Shown here in pieces: positions 27,376 to 35,352 of a DNA stretch of 64,000 nucleotides. A program made the translations under genes and the position numbers. The notes below the pieces were generated by a model, which saw only the letters and a list, made by a program, of their open reading frames with translations, did not search any database and was not told the DNA's origin. The DNA is from Tateyamaria sp. syn59 (lineage in GTDB: Bacteria > Pseudomonadota > Alphaproteobacteria > Rhodobacterales > Rhodobacteraceae), in assembly GCF_007995245.1 (NCBI RefSeq), contig NZ_VCBA01000002.1, positions 124,001 through 188,000 on the forward strand. The letters are read 5' to 3'. Position 1 is the first letter of the stretch, and the number at the start of each line of letters is the position of its first letter.

Positions 27376-28421
27376 CGCGCCACGCTCAGATTGCCTTCGA
27401 CATTCATCAGTTCGACCGAGCCCAGCCCCTTGATCGTGTAGCTGCCGATGTCGTCCACCTGAAAGCTGTCGATCAGATCAAACTTCATCGAAGTGGGCGC
27501 CACAATCTTCATCGGATGGGCAAAGACCTGAAGCCGCGCAGCCATGTTCACGGATGGGCCAAACACGTCATAGACATATTTCTGCACCCCAACGACCGAT
27601 CCGACCGCCGCCCCCGTCCCGAGGCCAATGCGCGCCTGCCATTTGTACTTGTGGCTTTGATTGCGCCGTTCGAGGTAGCGCAGGAACCGGACGGCACAAT
27701 TTGCAACAGCCGTCGCGTGATCCGAGGCGGGTTCGGGCATGCCCGACACGGCCAGATAGGCATCCCCGATGGTCTTGATCCGCTCCACCCCGAATTGTTC
27801 AGAGATCCGGTCAAAGGCGGTAAACACATCGTTCAACTCGCCCAAGGTCACGGTCGGGTCGTTTTCCTCTGCAAAATTCGTAAACCCGACAAAGTCGAGC
27901 ATCAGCACGGACACGTTGCGATAAAGCTGCGGTGTGACCACGCCAAAGGTCTTGTACTCTTCATAAACGGATCGCGGCATCAGGTTGAGAAGCAGCCGCT
28001 CAACACGCTCTTTTTCACGCTCCAGCGCGCGTGTGTTCCGCTCGACCATGTTCGAATAGCTTTCGATCATCTGCTCAAGCTCGCGCATGCGGGTGACGTT
28101 CTGGCACTCGGCCACGACCATCTTTTCGCCTTCGATCTCAGCCAGGGTCAGCGATACCGTGATCACCAGCGTACGCCGCTTGGGCTTGATCTGCACTTCA
28201 CCGTCAAAGCGTCCGGTGCTTTCCAGGGCATCGCGCGCAACATCTTTGAGGCTTGCAATGCTTTCGGCCACGCTGTCGCTGGTGGACGGGTCGCCGAACC
28301 ATTCTGCGATAGCGGCGTTGTGGAAATAGATGGTGAGGTCGGAGTACCGAAGAATGGCGATCCCCACGCCAATGGATTTGAGAAGGTGTTCGTTGATCGT
28401 GCTGAGCGCGGCAATGCTCAT
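27372..28421 (-). CDS. PAS-class III adenylate cyclase
   Basis: A 349-residue soluble cyclase: N-terminal PAS-like domain (about 8-112), a helical linker with LLLNLMPRSVYEEYKTFG (about 142-160), and a class III catalytic domain. Metal-binding Asp176 (VLMLDFVGFT) and Asp220 (IKTIGDAYLAVSG), substrate-selecting Lys216 and Asp285 (YVYDVFGPSVNMAARL), Asn292 and Arg296 are all present. The Lys/Asp pair predicts ATP rather than GTP as substrate. Its start overlaps the upstream truncated hemoglobin gene by four bases, so the globin is the likely input partner. Confidence 0.9.
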   Translation of the reverse strand: MSIAALSTINEHLLKSIGVGIAILRYSDLTIYFHNAAIAEWFGDPSTSDSVAESIASLKDVARDALESTGRFDGEVQIKPKRRTLVITVSLTLAEIEGEKMVVAECQNVTRMRELEQMIESYSNMVERNTRALEREKERVERLLLNLMPRSVYEEYKTFGVVTPQLYRNVSVLMLDFVGFTNFAEENDPTVTLGELNDVFTAFDRISEQFGVERIKTIGDAYLAVSGMPEPASDHATAVANCAVRFLRYLERRNQSHKYKWQARIGLGTGAAVGSVVGVQKYVYDVFGPSVNMAARLQVFAHPMKIVAPTSMKFDLIDSFQVDDIGSYTIKGLGSVELMNVEGNLSVAR

Positions 28422-28786
28422 GCGGTTGCCCTGTTCACGATCAGTGGTCGCTTGCTCTCGACCGATGCCACGACCTGGCTGATGTCGCCCTCTGACATAC
28501 CGTGTTTGGCCATCGCTTCCGCGAGAAGTTTGCCAATCTCGTCAAAGTCGGCGTCGGTGATCGGCACGGTCTGATGCACCGCTTTCAACCGGTCGTCCGA
28601 CATTGCCGATGGACCACCCATCAGGGACGAGATGAACTTGGTCTGATGGTCGATCAGGCGCGGCATGTCGATGTCGTCGAAATGATGGCCGACCTCATCG
28701 CTGTCGAGCACGAGTTCGTAAAAGGTCATCACCACACGGCTGACTGCGGAAAAGCCGCCATATCGCTCAAAAGTGCTGCTTGGCAT
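28418..28786 (-). CDS. Group 1-like truncated hemoglobin
   Basis: A 122-residue truncated globin. It opens with TFERYGGFSAVSRVVMTFYELVLDS, the usual first helices with a B10-type Tyr (residue 23). It continues with IDHQTKFISSLMGGP, the conserved E-helix/GGP turn, and has a proximal His71 in DDRLKAVHQTVPITDADF. These features fit an O2- or NO-binding heme protein. The stop overlaps the adenylate cyclase start (ATGA), so both are made from one transcript. About 170 bp separates it from the divergent acyltransferase. Confidence 0.85.
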   Translation of the reverse strand: MPSSTFERYGGFSAVSRVVMTFYELVLDSDEVGHHFDDIDMPRLIDHQTKFISSLMGGPSAMSDDRLKAVHQTVPITDADFDEIGKLLAEAMAKHGMSEGDISQVVASVESKRPLIVNRATA

Positions 28787-28954
28787 TCAAAATTACCTTC
28801 AAAATCACTCGTACGATAAGTGCCGTATGGTGCTGATTCAAGAAAAGCGAACCGTCTGAACGGACGATTCCGGTCATGTGTTGCGCAATGCAGCGTCTTT
28901 GAGGCTTTGCCGATCACACGTTTTGGGTGGGCGCGTGCTGTATCGCACAAGAAT

Positions 28955-29938
28955 ATGAAGCTACGCGCACGTGTCGGCGGGTGGGCGCGAAGGGCGCGTG
29001 TCAATATCGGCCAGCTTTTGCCTGACACATTAAGTTTGTACTTCTGTCATGCTTTTGTTGCGGATCCGGTGTCAAAGGCCCGCATGAAAGAGCGCCTGGA
29101 CCCGCTAGTCGCAGAACGCGCCCCGTGGCTTTTCCGCCCGGGCACCGTCAGTCGCTTTGCCCGCCGCACCTTCATGTCGCTGCTCAGCTACGATCAGACC
29201 ATCGACCTGGCCACCGTGCTCAAGGACCAGTCGGCGGGCAGCCTCATGCATCATGTGGGTGAACTACTAGCGCAGGATGTGCACGTGTCAGGCCTGCACC
29301 ATGTGCCGCGCAAAGGTCCGGCCATCGTTGTGGCCAACCACCCCACGGGCATTGCCGACGGGATCATGCTGCACCACCTGCTGGCGCCGATCCGGCCTGA
29401 TCTGTTCTTTTACGCCAATGCCGACATTCTGCGGGTGCTGCCGCAAATGTCGGACATGATCGCGCCGGTCGAATGGCGCCAGGACAAAAGGTGCCACGGC
29501 AAGACGCGTGAAACGATGTCCTACACCCGCGCAGCCGTGGCACAAGATCGGATTGGCGTAATCTTTCCATCGGGGCGTTTGGCAAAACGACGGGGATTGC
29601 GGCTGTATGAACGGCCCTGGATGGCGTCGGCGGCGATGATCGCACGGAAATTCGATATGCCGGTCATCCCAATCCATATCGAGGCCAGCAACTCTACGCT
29701 GTTTTATCTGCTAGACCTGATCCATCCGACCTTGCGGGACATCACGCTCTTTCATGAGACGTTGAACAAGAACACGCAGCCGTTTCGCATCCGCGTTGGC
29801 GCGCCTATCCCGGCTCAGAACTTGCCCAAAAACTCCGAAGACGGGATCGCCATGCTGCGGGACGCAACGCTCCGGCTGGGCCAGGATCCGCAAGGGCGCG
29901 TGGTGGTGCGACCCCGATGGGTGACCCAGCGGATCTAG
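28955..29938 (+). CDS. Lysophospholipid acyltransferase (PlsC-like) family protein
   Basis: A roughly 327-residue acyltransferase. The catalytic NHPTGIADG (NHx4D) is present, followed by the FPSGRLAKRRGLRL segment and VIPIHIEASNS. It probably acylates a glycerophospholipid or ornithine-lipid precursor at the inner membrane. The start is uncertain: ATG at 28955 is favoured over a GTG at 28820, and an ATG at 29084 is also possible. It is far from olsB (52.9 kb), so assignment as OlsA is not supported by context. Confidence 0.8.
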   Translation: MKLRARVGGWARRARVNIGQLLPDTLSLYFCHAFVADPVSKARMKERLDPLVAERAPWLFRPGTVSRFARRTFMSLLSYDQTIDLATVLKDQSAGSLMHHVGELLAQDVHVSGLHHVPRKGPAIVVANHPTGIADGIMLHHLLAPIRPDLFFYANADILRVLPQMSDMIAPVEWRQDKRCHGKTRETMSYTRAAVAQDRIGVIFPSGRLAKRRGLRLYERPWMASAAMIARKFDMPVIPIHIEASNSTLFYLLDLIHPTLRDITLFHETLNKNTQPFRIRVGAPIPAQNLPKNSEDGIAMLRDATLRLGQDPQGRVVVRPRWVTQRI

Positions 29939-30084
29939 GCACACCACGACGTATTGCCATTCTGCGACATGGTTTCCACCGCGTGGCCCTGTTTTTCCTG
30001 CCCTCTACCTCCCTACGCATCCGGTTGGCCGCTGCCTCCGTGCGCATGCAACAGCCAACGTGACCCAATGCAGGAGAAGAGACT

Positions 30085-30507
30085 ATGGCACTACTTGATA
30101 CCGCCGAAGCCTCGGCGCAACGCATCCCGACGATCCGCAGCGCAGACTGGTTTCTGCGTTTGCCGCTCGCGGCCATCATCATCGAACAAGGCACGTTCAA
30201 ACTGCCGGACCTGGCCGTGCAGGCCGAAGGGTATGGCCTGCCAACGGACCTGTTCGCCCTCGCCGCATTGGCGGAGATTGCGGGCGGGATCGCGATCCTG
30301 TTGGGCGGTTTGATCCGCAACAACTGGGCGACAGACCTGCTGACACGGCTGGGTGGCCTTGCCATCTCGATCGTGGTCGCAGGCGTGATCGTCATGCTCT
30401 ATTTCGGCTCCTTTGTGGGGTGGCAATTCCAGGGCATGTTGCTCGCCGGTGGCCTGTTCTTCCTGTTCCGAGGGAACGGAGACGTGAAAGGCCGCGCGCT
30501 GATCTGA
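30085..30507 (+). CDS. DoxX family membrane protein
   Basis: A 140-residue protein with about four membrane helices (WFLRLPLAAIIIEQGTFKL, ALAALAEIAGGIAILLGG, a third, and FQGMLLAGGLFFLF). This is the DoxX/SURF4-like layout. Members are linked to redox or quinone processes at the membrane, but no specific function can be assigned. It ends just before a bidirectional terminator. Confidence 0.8.
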   Translation: MALLDTAEASAQRIPTIRSADWFLRLPLAAIIIEQGTFKLPDLAVQAEGYGLPTDLFALAALAEIAGGIAILLGGLIRNNWATDLLTRLGGLAISIVVAGVIVMLYFGSFVGWQFQGMLLAGGLFFLFRGNGDVKGRALI

Positions 30508-30526
30508 TTGCGTTGACACCAACGAA

Positions 30527-30552
30527 AAAGGCCGCCCAAACGGGCGGCCTTT
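30527..30552. terminator. Bidirectional Rho-independent terminator between doxX and rpsI
   Basis: AAAGGCCGCCC (30527-30537) pairs with GGGCGGCCTTT (30542-30552) around a four-base loop; A-runs on one side and T on the other allow termination from both directions. It ends the DoxX gene and the rplM-rpsI operon. Confidence 0.85.
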
Positions 30553-30573
30553 GCATTTTGTTCGGTTGAAAGC

Positions 30574-31062
30574 TTAACGCTTGGAGAACTGGAAGCTCTT
30601 CCGCGCCTTGGCCTTACCGTATTTCTTACGCTCGACCACACGGCTGTCGCGGGTCAGGAAGCCTGCTGCTTTCAGTGCACCGCGCAGGGCGGGATCGTAG
30701 AGTTGCAGCGCTTTCGAGATGCCGTGCTTGACCGCACCGGCCTGACCGGACAGACCGCCACCTTTGACCGTCGCGGTCACGTCGAACTGGTCCTCGACAC
30801 CGGCCACCTGGAAGGGCTGGCGCAGGATCATCTGCAGCACGGGGCGTGCGAAGTAGGCGTTCATTTCCTTGCCGTTCACGGTGACCTTGCCCGAACCGGG
30901 CTTGATCCAGACGCGGGCAACCGCATCCTTCCGCTTGCCGGTCGCGTAGGACCGACCGAACTCGTCACGAACGGGCTCGCGGGGCGTCAGGTCAACCTCG
31001 GCCGGGGCGGCGTCGCCAGCCACAGCTTGCAGGTCTTCGAGTGTGTTGATTTCGTCAGCCAT
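30574..31062 (-). CDS. rpsI: 30S ribosomal protein S9
   Basis: A 162-residue S9 with the invariant basic C terminus [22 protein letters not shown] that reaches the P site. The N-terminal 35 or so residues are an acidic extension before the conserved core [22 protein letters not shown], as in other alphaproteobacteria. It follows rplM by 5 bp. Confidence 0.97.
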   Translation of the reverse strand: MADEINTLEDLQAVAGDAAPAEVDLTPREPVRDEFGRSYATGKRKDAVARVWIKPGSGKVTVNGKEMNAYFARPVLQMILRQPFQVAGVEDQFDVTATVKGGGLSGQAGAVKHGISKALQLYDPALRGALKAAGFLTRDSRVVERKKYGKAKARKSFQFSKR

Positions 31063-31067
31063 GTCTC

Positions 31068-31526
31068 TTAGCTCCGCGTGTTTTTCTTGTTCATGGACTT
31101 CACGTCCAGAACTTCGGGGCTTTGTGCCTCGTGCGGGTGCTCGGCCCCAGCATAGACACGCAGGTTGGTCATGATCTGGCGGCTCAGACGGTTGCCGGGC
31201 AGCATCCGCTTGACGGCCAGCGTTACCACGCGTTCGGGATGTGCGCCCTCAAGGATCTGTTCCTTGGTCCGCGACTTAATCCCGCCCGGGTGGCCGGTGT
31301 GCCAGTAGTGATGCTCCTGACGCTTGTTGCCCGTCAGTTGCACCTTGTCGGCGTTGATGATGATCACGTTGTCGCCACAATCCATGTGCGGTGTGAACGA
31401 CGGCTTGTGCTTGCCACGCAGACGCATGGCGACGATCGAGGCGAGACGGCCAAGAACAACGCCCTCGGCGTCGATCAGGATCCATTTCTTGTCGATGTCC
31501 GCAGGTGTTGCGGTGTAGGTTTTCAT
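31068..31526 (-). CDS. rplM: 50S ribosomal protein L13
   Basis: A 152-residue L13. The core [17 protein letters not shown] and the YWHTGHPGG segment are diagnostic. The ATG at 31526 gives the usual N terminus ([15 protein letters not shown]). It is the first gene of the rplM-rpsI pair and has a good promoter upstream. Confidence 0.97.
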   Translation of the reverse strand: MKTYTATPADIDKKWILIDAEGVVLGRLASIVAMRLRGKHKPSFTPHMDCGDNVIIINADKVQLTGNKRQEHHYWHTGHPGGIKSRTKEQILEGAHPERVVTLAVKRMLPGNRLSRQIMTNLRVYAGAEHPHEAQSPEVLDVKSMNKKNTRS

Positions 31527-31566
31527 TGCGCTTCGTCCCTTGAAGGGTGGAAATTCGGATTGCGCG

Positions 31567-31594
31567 GTTATACAGCAGGGCAAAGGCGCGTCAA
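31567..31594 (-). promoter_or_regulatory. Sigma-70-type promoter of rplM-rpsI
   Basis: On the minus strand TTGACG (31594-31589) and TATAAC (31572-31567) are separated by 16 bp, about 40 bp upstream of the rplM start. Both boxes are close to consensus, as expected for a ribosomal protein operon. Confidence 0.65.
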
Positions 31595-31684
31595 CTCCGA
31601 CATTTTGGTTTTTATGAAGCAAAAACAGATGCTTGAAAATACGGTATTATTTTACCCCAAAAATCAGCAGGGAATTTGGACCCG

Positions 31685-32002
31685 ATGCTGACCGGATTGG
31701 CCGCCCCTGCCCTCGCGACGCTGGCATTGCTGGTCATTGCCACCGCCATTGGGGTGCCGGCGATGCGCAAACTGATCGTCGTCTACGAGGCCAAGCATGA
31801 GCTCAAGCACGGCTCTGCCGGGTGGCTTCGGTCGCTGCGCGGCTGGTCGATGGTGGCCTTCTGGCTGATGACAACGTGGTTTATCGCAACGATATTTGGC
31901 GATTGGGCCGTTAATGGCGATCTTGACGCGGCGATTGACCGGGGGTGGTTGCGTCTGCGCATTCTACTAGAGATCGCGATGGCGATCATGGAGTCCGACT
32001 GA
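31685..32002 (+). CDS. Small two-span membrane protein
   Basis: A 105-residue protein with two hydrophobic helices (about 5-25 and 54-72) joined by a basic stretch (MRKLIVVYEAKHELKHG). The ATG at 31685 has AGGGAA upstream. The TGA overlaps the next gene's ATG (TGATG), implying translational coupling to the zinc-ribbon membrane protein. I do not recognise the family. Confidence 0.7.
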   Translation: MLTGLAAPALATLALLVIATAIGVPAMRKLIVVYEAKHELKHGSAGWLRSLRGWSMVAFWLMTTWFIATIFGDWAVNGDLDAAIDRGWLRLRILLEIAMAIMESD

Positions 32003-33048
32003 TGGACGACCTGAGCGCCGCCCAGTCCGAACTCCAGTGCACCAATTGCGCGGGCCAGTGTGTGTATGACCCCGCACAACAGGCGCTCGTTTGCACCAGT
32101 TGTGCCACCCGGTATGGGCTGGAAACCGACGATGACGCGCAGGCCGCGCGGGAATATGATTTTGATCCCGACGGACCGGACACAGACCCGCCTGTTCTCG
32201 AAGAAACCCGCGTGCATCATTGCCAGACCTGCGGCGGTGACGTGGTGTTTGTGGGCCAGGCACTGTCTGAACGCTGCGCCTATTGCGACGGGCCGGTGGT
32301 GCTGGCCACAAGCGATACCGGATACCGGACCAAGGCCCTGATCCCCTTTCGTGTGCCCGAACGCGACGCGCAGGTGGCCGCACTCGATTGGGTTGCACAG
32401 CGATGGGCCGCACCGTCGGACCTGAAGGCCGTCGTGTCAAAAGCGCGCGTTGCCGGTATCTATGTCCCGTTCTGGACCTTCGACAGCGAGGAGGCTGTTA
32501 GCTATTGGGCAAAGTACACCGTGCGGCGCAACAAACGCAGCGTGACACGTCGGACATCTGGCGCATTCCGCATCCAGTTTGACGATCTTTTGGTCCCAGC
32601 CTCGCCCCATGTCACACCGCTGATCCGCGACGGAATCCTGCATGACTTCGATCCACGGCGCCTGCGCCCTTACCGGCCCGGCTATCTGGCCGGGTTCGGC
32701 GCGGAACGCCACCACCAGTCGGTGGCCGAAGGGCTGGAAGCCAACGCCGACGACAAGGACTTGCTGATCCGCAACAGGATCAAGGGGCATGTGAACAAGA
32801 GCGGCGTGCATGATGTCCGTTATTCCTCGGACACGACCGGGATCCGGTACCGCCGCATCCTGTTGCCAGTGTGGATCCTGCACTACCAGTACAAGGGCGA
32901 AGCGATGAAGGTTGTGGTCTGCGGAATGCAGGGGCGCACCTATGGCGAGCGTCCGTTTTCTTGGGGGAAGCTAGCGGGTTACGCGGCTGTTTTGTCTGTT
33001 CTGACCATCGCGTTTGGCCTCGCTTGGGGCGCCGGTGGCTTGCTCTAG
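32002..33048 (+). CDS. Zinc-ribbon protein with C-terminal membrane anchor
   Basis: A 348-residue protein with two N-terminal zinc-binding knuckle pairs: Cys13/16 with Cys31/34, and Cys74/77 with Cys92/95 (CQTCGGD and CAYCDGP). A central beta-rich domain contains GIYVPFWTFDSEEAVSYWAKY, and one C-terminal membrane span lies at about 325-346. Such proteins are sometimes misnamed PriA-like from the zinc fingers, but there is no helicase motif here. It is coupled to the small membrane protein and convergent with the MocR gene. Function unknown. Confidence 0.75.
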   Translation: MDDLSAAQSELQCTNCAGQCVYDPAQQALVCTSCATRYGLETDDDAQAAREYDFDPDGPDTDPPVLEETRVHHCQTCGGDVVFVGQALSERCAYCDGPVVLATSDTGYRTKALIPFRVPERDAQVAALDWVAQRWAAPSDLKAVVSKARVAGIYVPFWTFDSEEAVSYWAKYTVRRNKRSVTRRTSGAFRIQFDDLLVPASPHVTPLIRDGILHDFDPRRLRPYRPGYLAGFGAERHHQSVAEGLEANADDKDLLIRNRIKGHVNKSGVHDVRYSSDTTGIRYRRILLPVWILHYQYKGEAMKVVVCGMQGRTYGERPFSWGKLAGYAAVLSVLTIAFGLAWGAGGLL

Positions 33049-34460
33049 ACGCCGATCTGGTCCGGCGGATTGTCCAGCAGATCACGCAGTCTTTCGATGG
33101 CCGCCTCAAAGGATTGAAGGCTAACGCCTGCGTTCACCGCAATGCGGACGGCATGCGGGGTGCGCGCATCGCGGCAGGCGTAATCCTCAGCCGCCCGGAT
33201 GCCGACCCCCTGTTGCGCGGCGGCCTGCACAAAGGCCCCGGCGCGCCAACCTTCGGGCAGATGCAACCACAAGAACGGCACATCCTTGCGCCAGATGATA
33301 TCGTAGCCGCCCAGGATGTTGACCGCCCGCTGGACATAGGTGCCGATACCCTTGCGCGCGTCTGCCATCAGATCCGGCAGGTCGCGGTGGACGAGCAGCG
33401 CTGCAAAAAGGTCCGTCATGGGTGTCGCGAGGCCAAAGAATGAATACTCCGCCGTCCGTCTGAGGACATTGGCCCGCCCCTTGGGCGTCACGGCAATACC
33501 AAGTCGCAGCGCTGGTGTAATGGATTTCGAGATCGAGGAAATGTACCAAGTGCGTTCTGGTACAATCATCCGGTAGCTGGGCGCCTGCGCCTGCCCCAAC
33601 CTGTAACAATCATCCTCAAGGATCTGCAGGTCTTGCCGTTTCGCAACTTCCGCCAATGCTTCGCGCCGGTCGACCGGGGTGAATCCACAGGTTGGATTGT
33701 GCACTTCGGGCGAGGTGCAGAAGATTTGTGCGTCATGCGCCTTGGCCGTGGCTTCCAGCGCGTCGGGAATGACGCCTTGGCTGTCCATCTCGACCGGGAT
33801 GACGTCGGCGCGCAGCAGTTCTGCCGCTCGTCGAAAGCCGGGATAGGCCAGGTCCTCGACCAGGATCGCCGGTCGACGCCCTTTGAGAAGTGCCTGAAAC
33901 ACCAACAAAATCGCATTCTGCCCGCCATTTGCGAGCACGATGTCATCAGGCCCGAACGACCCGATCGGAGCCCCGGCGATCCATGCCGCAGCCGCTGTGC
34001 GTGCGGGCCCGCTGCCCGCGCGCGTCGGGTAGTGCATCATGCCGGAAGGTGGGTCTTGGGCCACTTCCGCCAGCAACCTGCGGATCAGGGTCGCCTGACC
34101 AACACTCGGCAAATGCGGCGAAAACAGGTTCACATTCCAGGTTTGGGCTTCGGAATTGTGAGGGGTGCTGTCCACCTCAATCGGGATATCCGCGTAAAGC
34201 GGCCCCTTTTCATCGGGTTGCGCGACAAAGGTGCCGCGCCCGACCTCCGCCATCAACGTTCCGTCATCCGTCAGAAGCGTGTAAGCACGCGCCACCGTGC
34301 CGGGCGTGATCCCCAGGCTCCAGGCGAGATCACGCACCGGCGGCAGTTTGTCCCCCGGCGTCAGATCATGATCCGAGATGCGCTGGCGGATCGCCTGCAT
34401 CACCGCCTTGTACTTCGGCCCTTGCCCATCCAACAGCTCTGGCGACCAAATTGTATCCAT
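33045..34460 (-). CDS. MocR-type GntR/aminotransferase transcriptional regulator
   Basis: A 471-residue regulator with an N-terminal GntR winged helix (PPVRDLAWSLGITPGTVARAYTLLTDDGTL, about 40-70) and a large class I aminotransferase-like domain whose PLP Lys lies in YISSISKSITPALRLG. MocR proteins use PLP as a sensor cofactor and control a neighbouring gene. A perfect ATTGTA-N5-TACAAT palindrome overlaps its own ATG, which suggests autorepression. It is divergent from a DUF1127 gene. Confidence 0.92.
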   Translation of the reverse strand: MDTIWSPELLDGQGPKYKAVMQAIRQRISDHDLTPGDKLPPVRDLAWSLGITPGTVARAYTLLTDDGTLMAEVGRGTFVAQPDEKGPLYADIPIEVDSTPHNSEAQTWNVNLFSPHLPSVGQATLIRRLLAEVAQDPPSGMMHYPTRAGSGPARTAAAAWIAGAPIGSFGPDDIVLANGGQNAILLVFQALLKGRRPAILVEDLAYPGFRRAAELLRADVIPVEMDSQGVIPDALEATAKAHDAQIFCTSPEVHNPTCGFTPVDRREALAEVAKRQDLQILEDDCYRLGQAQAPSYRMIVPERTWYISSISKSITPALRLGIAVTPKGRANVLRRTAEYSFFGLATPMTDLFAALLVHRDLPDLMADARKGIGTYVQRAVNILGGYDIIWRKDVPFLWLHLPEGWRAGAFVQAAAQQGVGIRAAEDYACRDARTPHAVRIAVNAGVSLQSFEAAIERLRDLLDNPPDQIGV

Positions 34461-34466
34461 TACAAT
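34450..34466. promoter_or_regulatory. Palindromic operator overlapping the MocR start codon
   Basis: ATTGTA (34450-34455), five bases including the complement of the start codon, then TACAAT (34461-34466). A further ATTGTAT half site lies at 34493-34499 and a related palindrome at 34525-34540. Placement over its own start fits autoregulation. Confidence 0.6.
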
Positions 34467-34524
34467 GTTTCCGTAGCGTTATCTGAGTCCGCATTGTATC
34501 ACTTACTCATGGCAATGATGCCAT

Positions 34525-34540
34525 ATTGTGTCAATACAAT
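34525..34540. promoter_or_regulatory. Related palindrome before the DUF1127 gene
   Basis: ATTGTGTCAATACAAT has ATTGT/ACAAT arms and lies 13 bases before the DUF1127 ATG, close to its ribosome site (TTAGGAG). It shares its arms with the palindrome at the MocR start, so one protein probably binds both. Confidence 0.55.
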
Positions 34541-34553
34541 TTAGGAGATTCCC

Positions 34554-34787
34554 ATGGCACATCACATGCAATCGCCCGCTTCGCACCTGGCCTACCTGAC
34601 TGCGCAAAACCGCATTCCGGCTGCCTCGGTCCTTGCGCTCCGAATTGCCGTGGTGCTGTCGAAATGGGCCATGCGCCGCAGAACACGGTTGTCCTTGCGC
34701 AATCTGGACCCACACCTTCTGCGCGACATTGGGCTGACACAGGCCGACGCTGACTACGAAGCTCGGCGTGTGTTCTGGCGGATGTGA
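34554..34787 (+). CDS. DUF1127 family small protein
   Basis: A 77-residue protein whose C-terminal half (LSLRNLDPHLLRDIGLTQADADYEARRVFWR) is the DUF1127 motif of small Arg-rich proteins. In some alphaproteobacteria DUF1127 proteins act in RNA turnover and phosphate or stress responses. The N-terminal 45 residues are variable. It is divergent from the MocR gene with shared operator-like palindromes and ends at a strong terminator. Confidence 0.88.
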   Translation: MAHHMQSPASHLAYLTAQNRIPAASVLALRIAVVLSKWAMRRRTRLSLRNLDPHLLRDIGLTQADADYEARRVFWRM

Positions 34788-34819
34788 CATCCCCGTGGCG
34801 TCTGCCAGACCTCTTCCTA

Positions 34820-34858
34820 TGGCCGAGTTTAGGGGCGTCCCTGGCTCGGCCATTTTTT
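34820..34858 (+). terminator. Rho-independent terminator after the DUF1127 gene
   Basis: TGGCCGAG (34820-34827) pairs with CTCGGCCA (34845-34852) around a 17-base loop and is followed by six T. The T-run touches the stop codon of the convergent thioesterase gene. Confidence 0.85.
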
Positions 34859-35295
34859 CAGTCAGGTAAATCAACACCCTGCGGCGGGATGGCGTAAGTC
34901 AGGCTGGCGCGGGCCACCGGCTTGTCGTCACCTTCGGAAAACAGCAATGTGTCCGTGACCGACAATTGCTTGCCCAGCTTAAGCAAACGCCCATGCGCGA
35001 TCAGATCAACGCCGGACCTTGGTTTGCGCATGAAATCAATCGAACAGTTGGTTGTGACGGCCAGCGCGCGCGGCCCGATATGCGCCAGCGTCACCATATA
35101 GGCTGTCACGTCCGCCAGCGAAAACATCGCGGGACCAGAGATCGTGCCACCCGGTCGCAGATGCCGGTCCGAGACCAGGAGGCGGAGGACAACCCCCTCC
35201 TCCGTCACCTCGTCGACGTGAAATTCGCCAGCAACTTCCAGAAACACCTTCTGCAAAAACGCGTTCATCTCGGGCGCGGTCATTACAACGGCCAT
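34858..35295 (-). CDS. PaaI-family hotdog thioesterase
   Basis: A 145-residue hotdog-fold protein. HLRPGGTISGPAMFSLADVTAYMV is the long-helix region of PaaI-type acyl-CoA thioesterases, and TTNCSIDFMRKPRSG follows. It may start at 35295 or at an ATG four codons later. It is divergent from an enoyl-CoA hydratase-like gene 57 bp away, suggesting a shared CoA-ester function. Confidence 0.88.
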   Translation of the reverse strand: MAVVMTAPEMNAFLQKVFLEVAGEFHVDEVTEEGVVLRLLVSDRHLRPGGTISGPAMFSLADVTAYMVTLAHIGPRALAVTTNCSIDFMRKPRSGVDLIAHGRLLKLGKQLSVTDTLLFSEGDDKPVARASLTYAIPPQGVDLPD

Positions 35296-35352
35296 GCTTT
35301 TCCTTCCCCTGTCCCTGCCCTAGGGTGAGCCGCAAAGCGATGGGAGGGCAAG

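Noticed and set aside
31945-33048. Zinc-ribbon protein as primosomal protein PriA
   Set aside because: Only the cysteine pairs resemble PriA; helicase motifs are absent and the protein is membrane-anchored.
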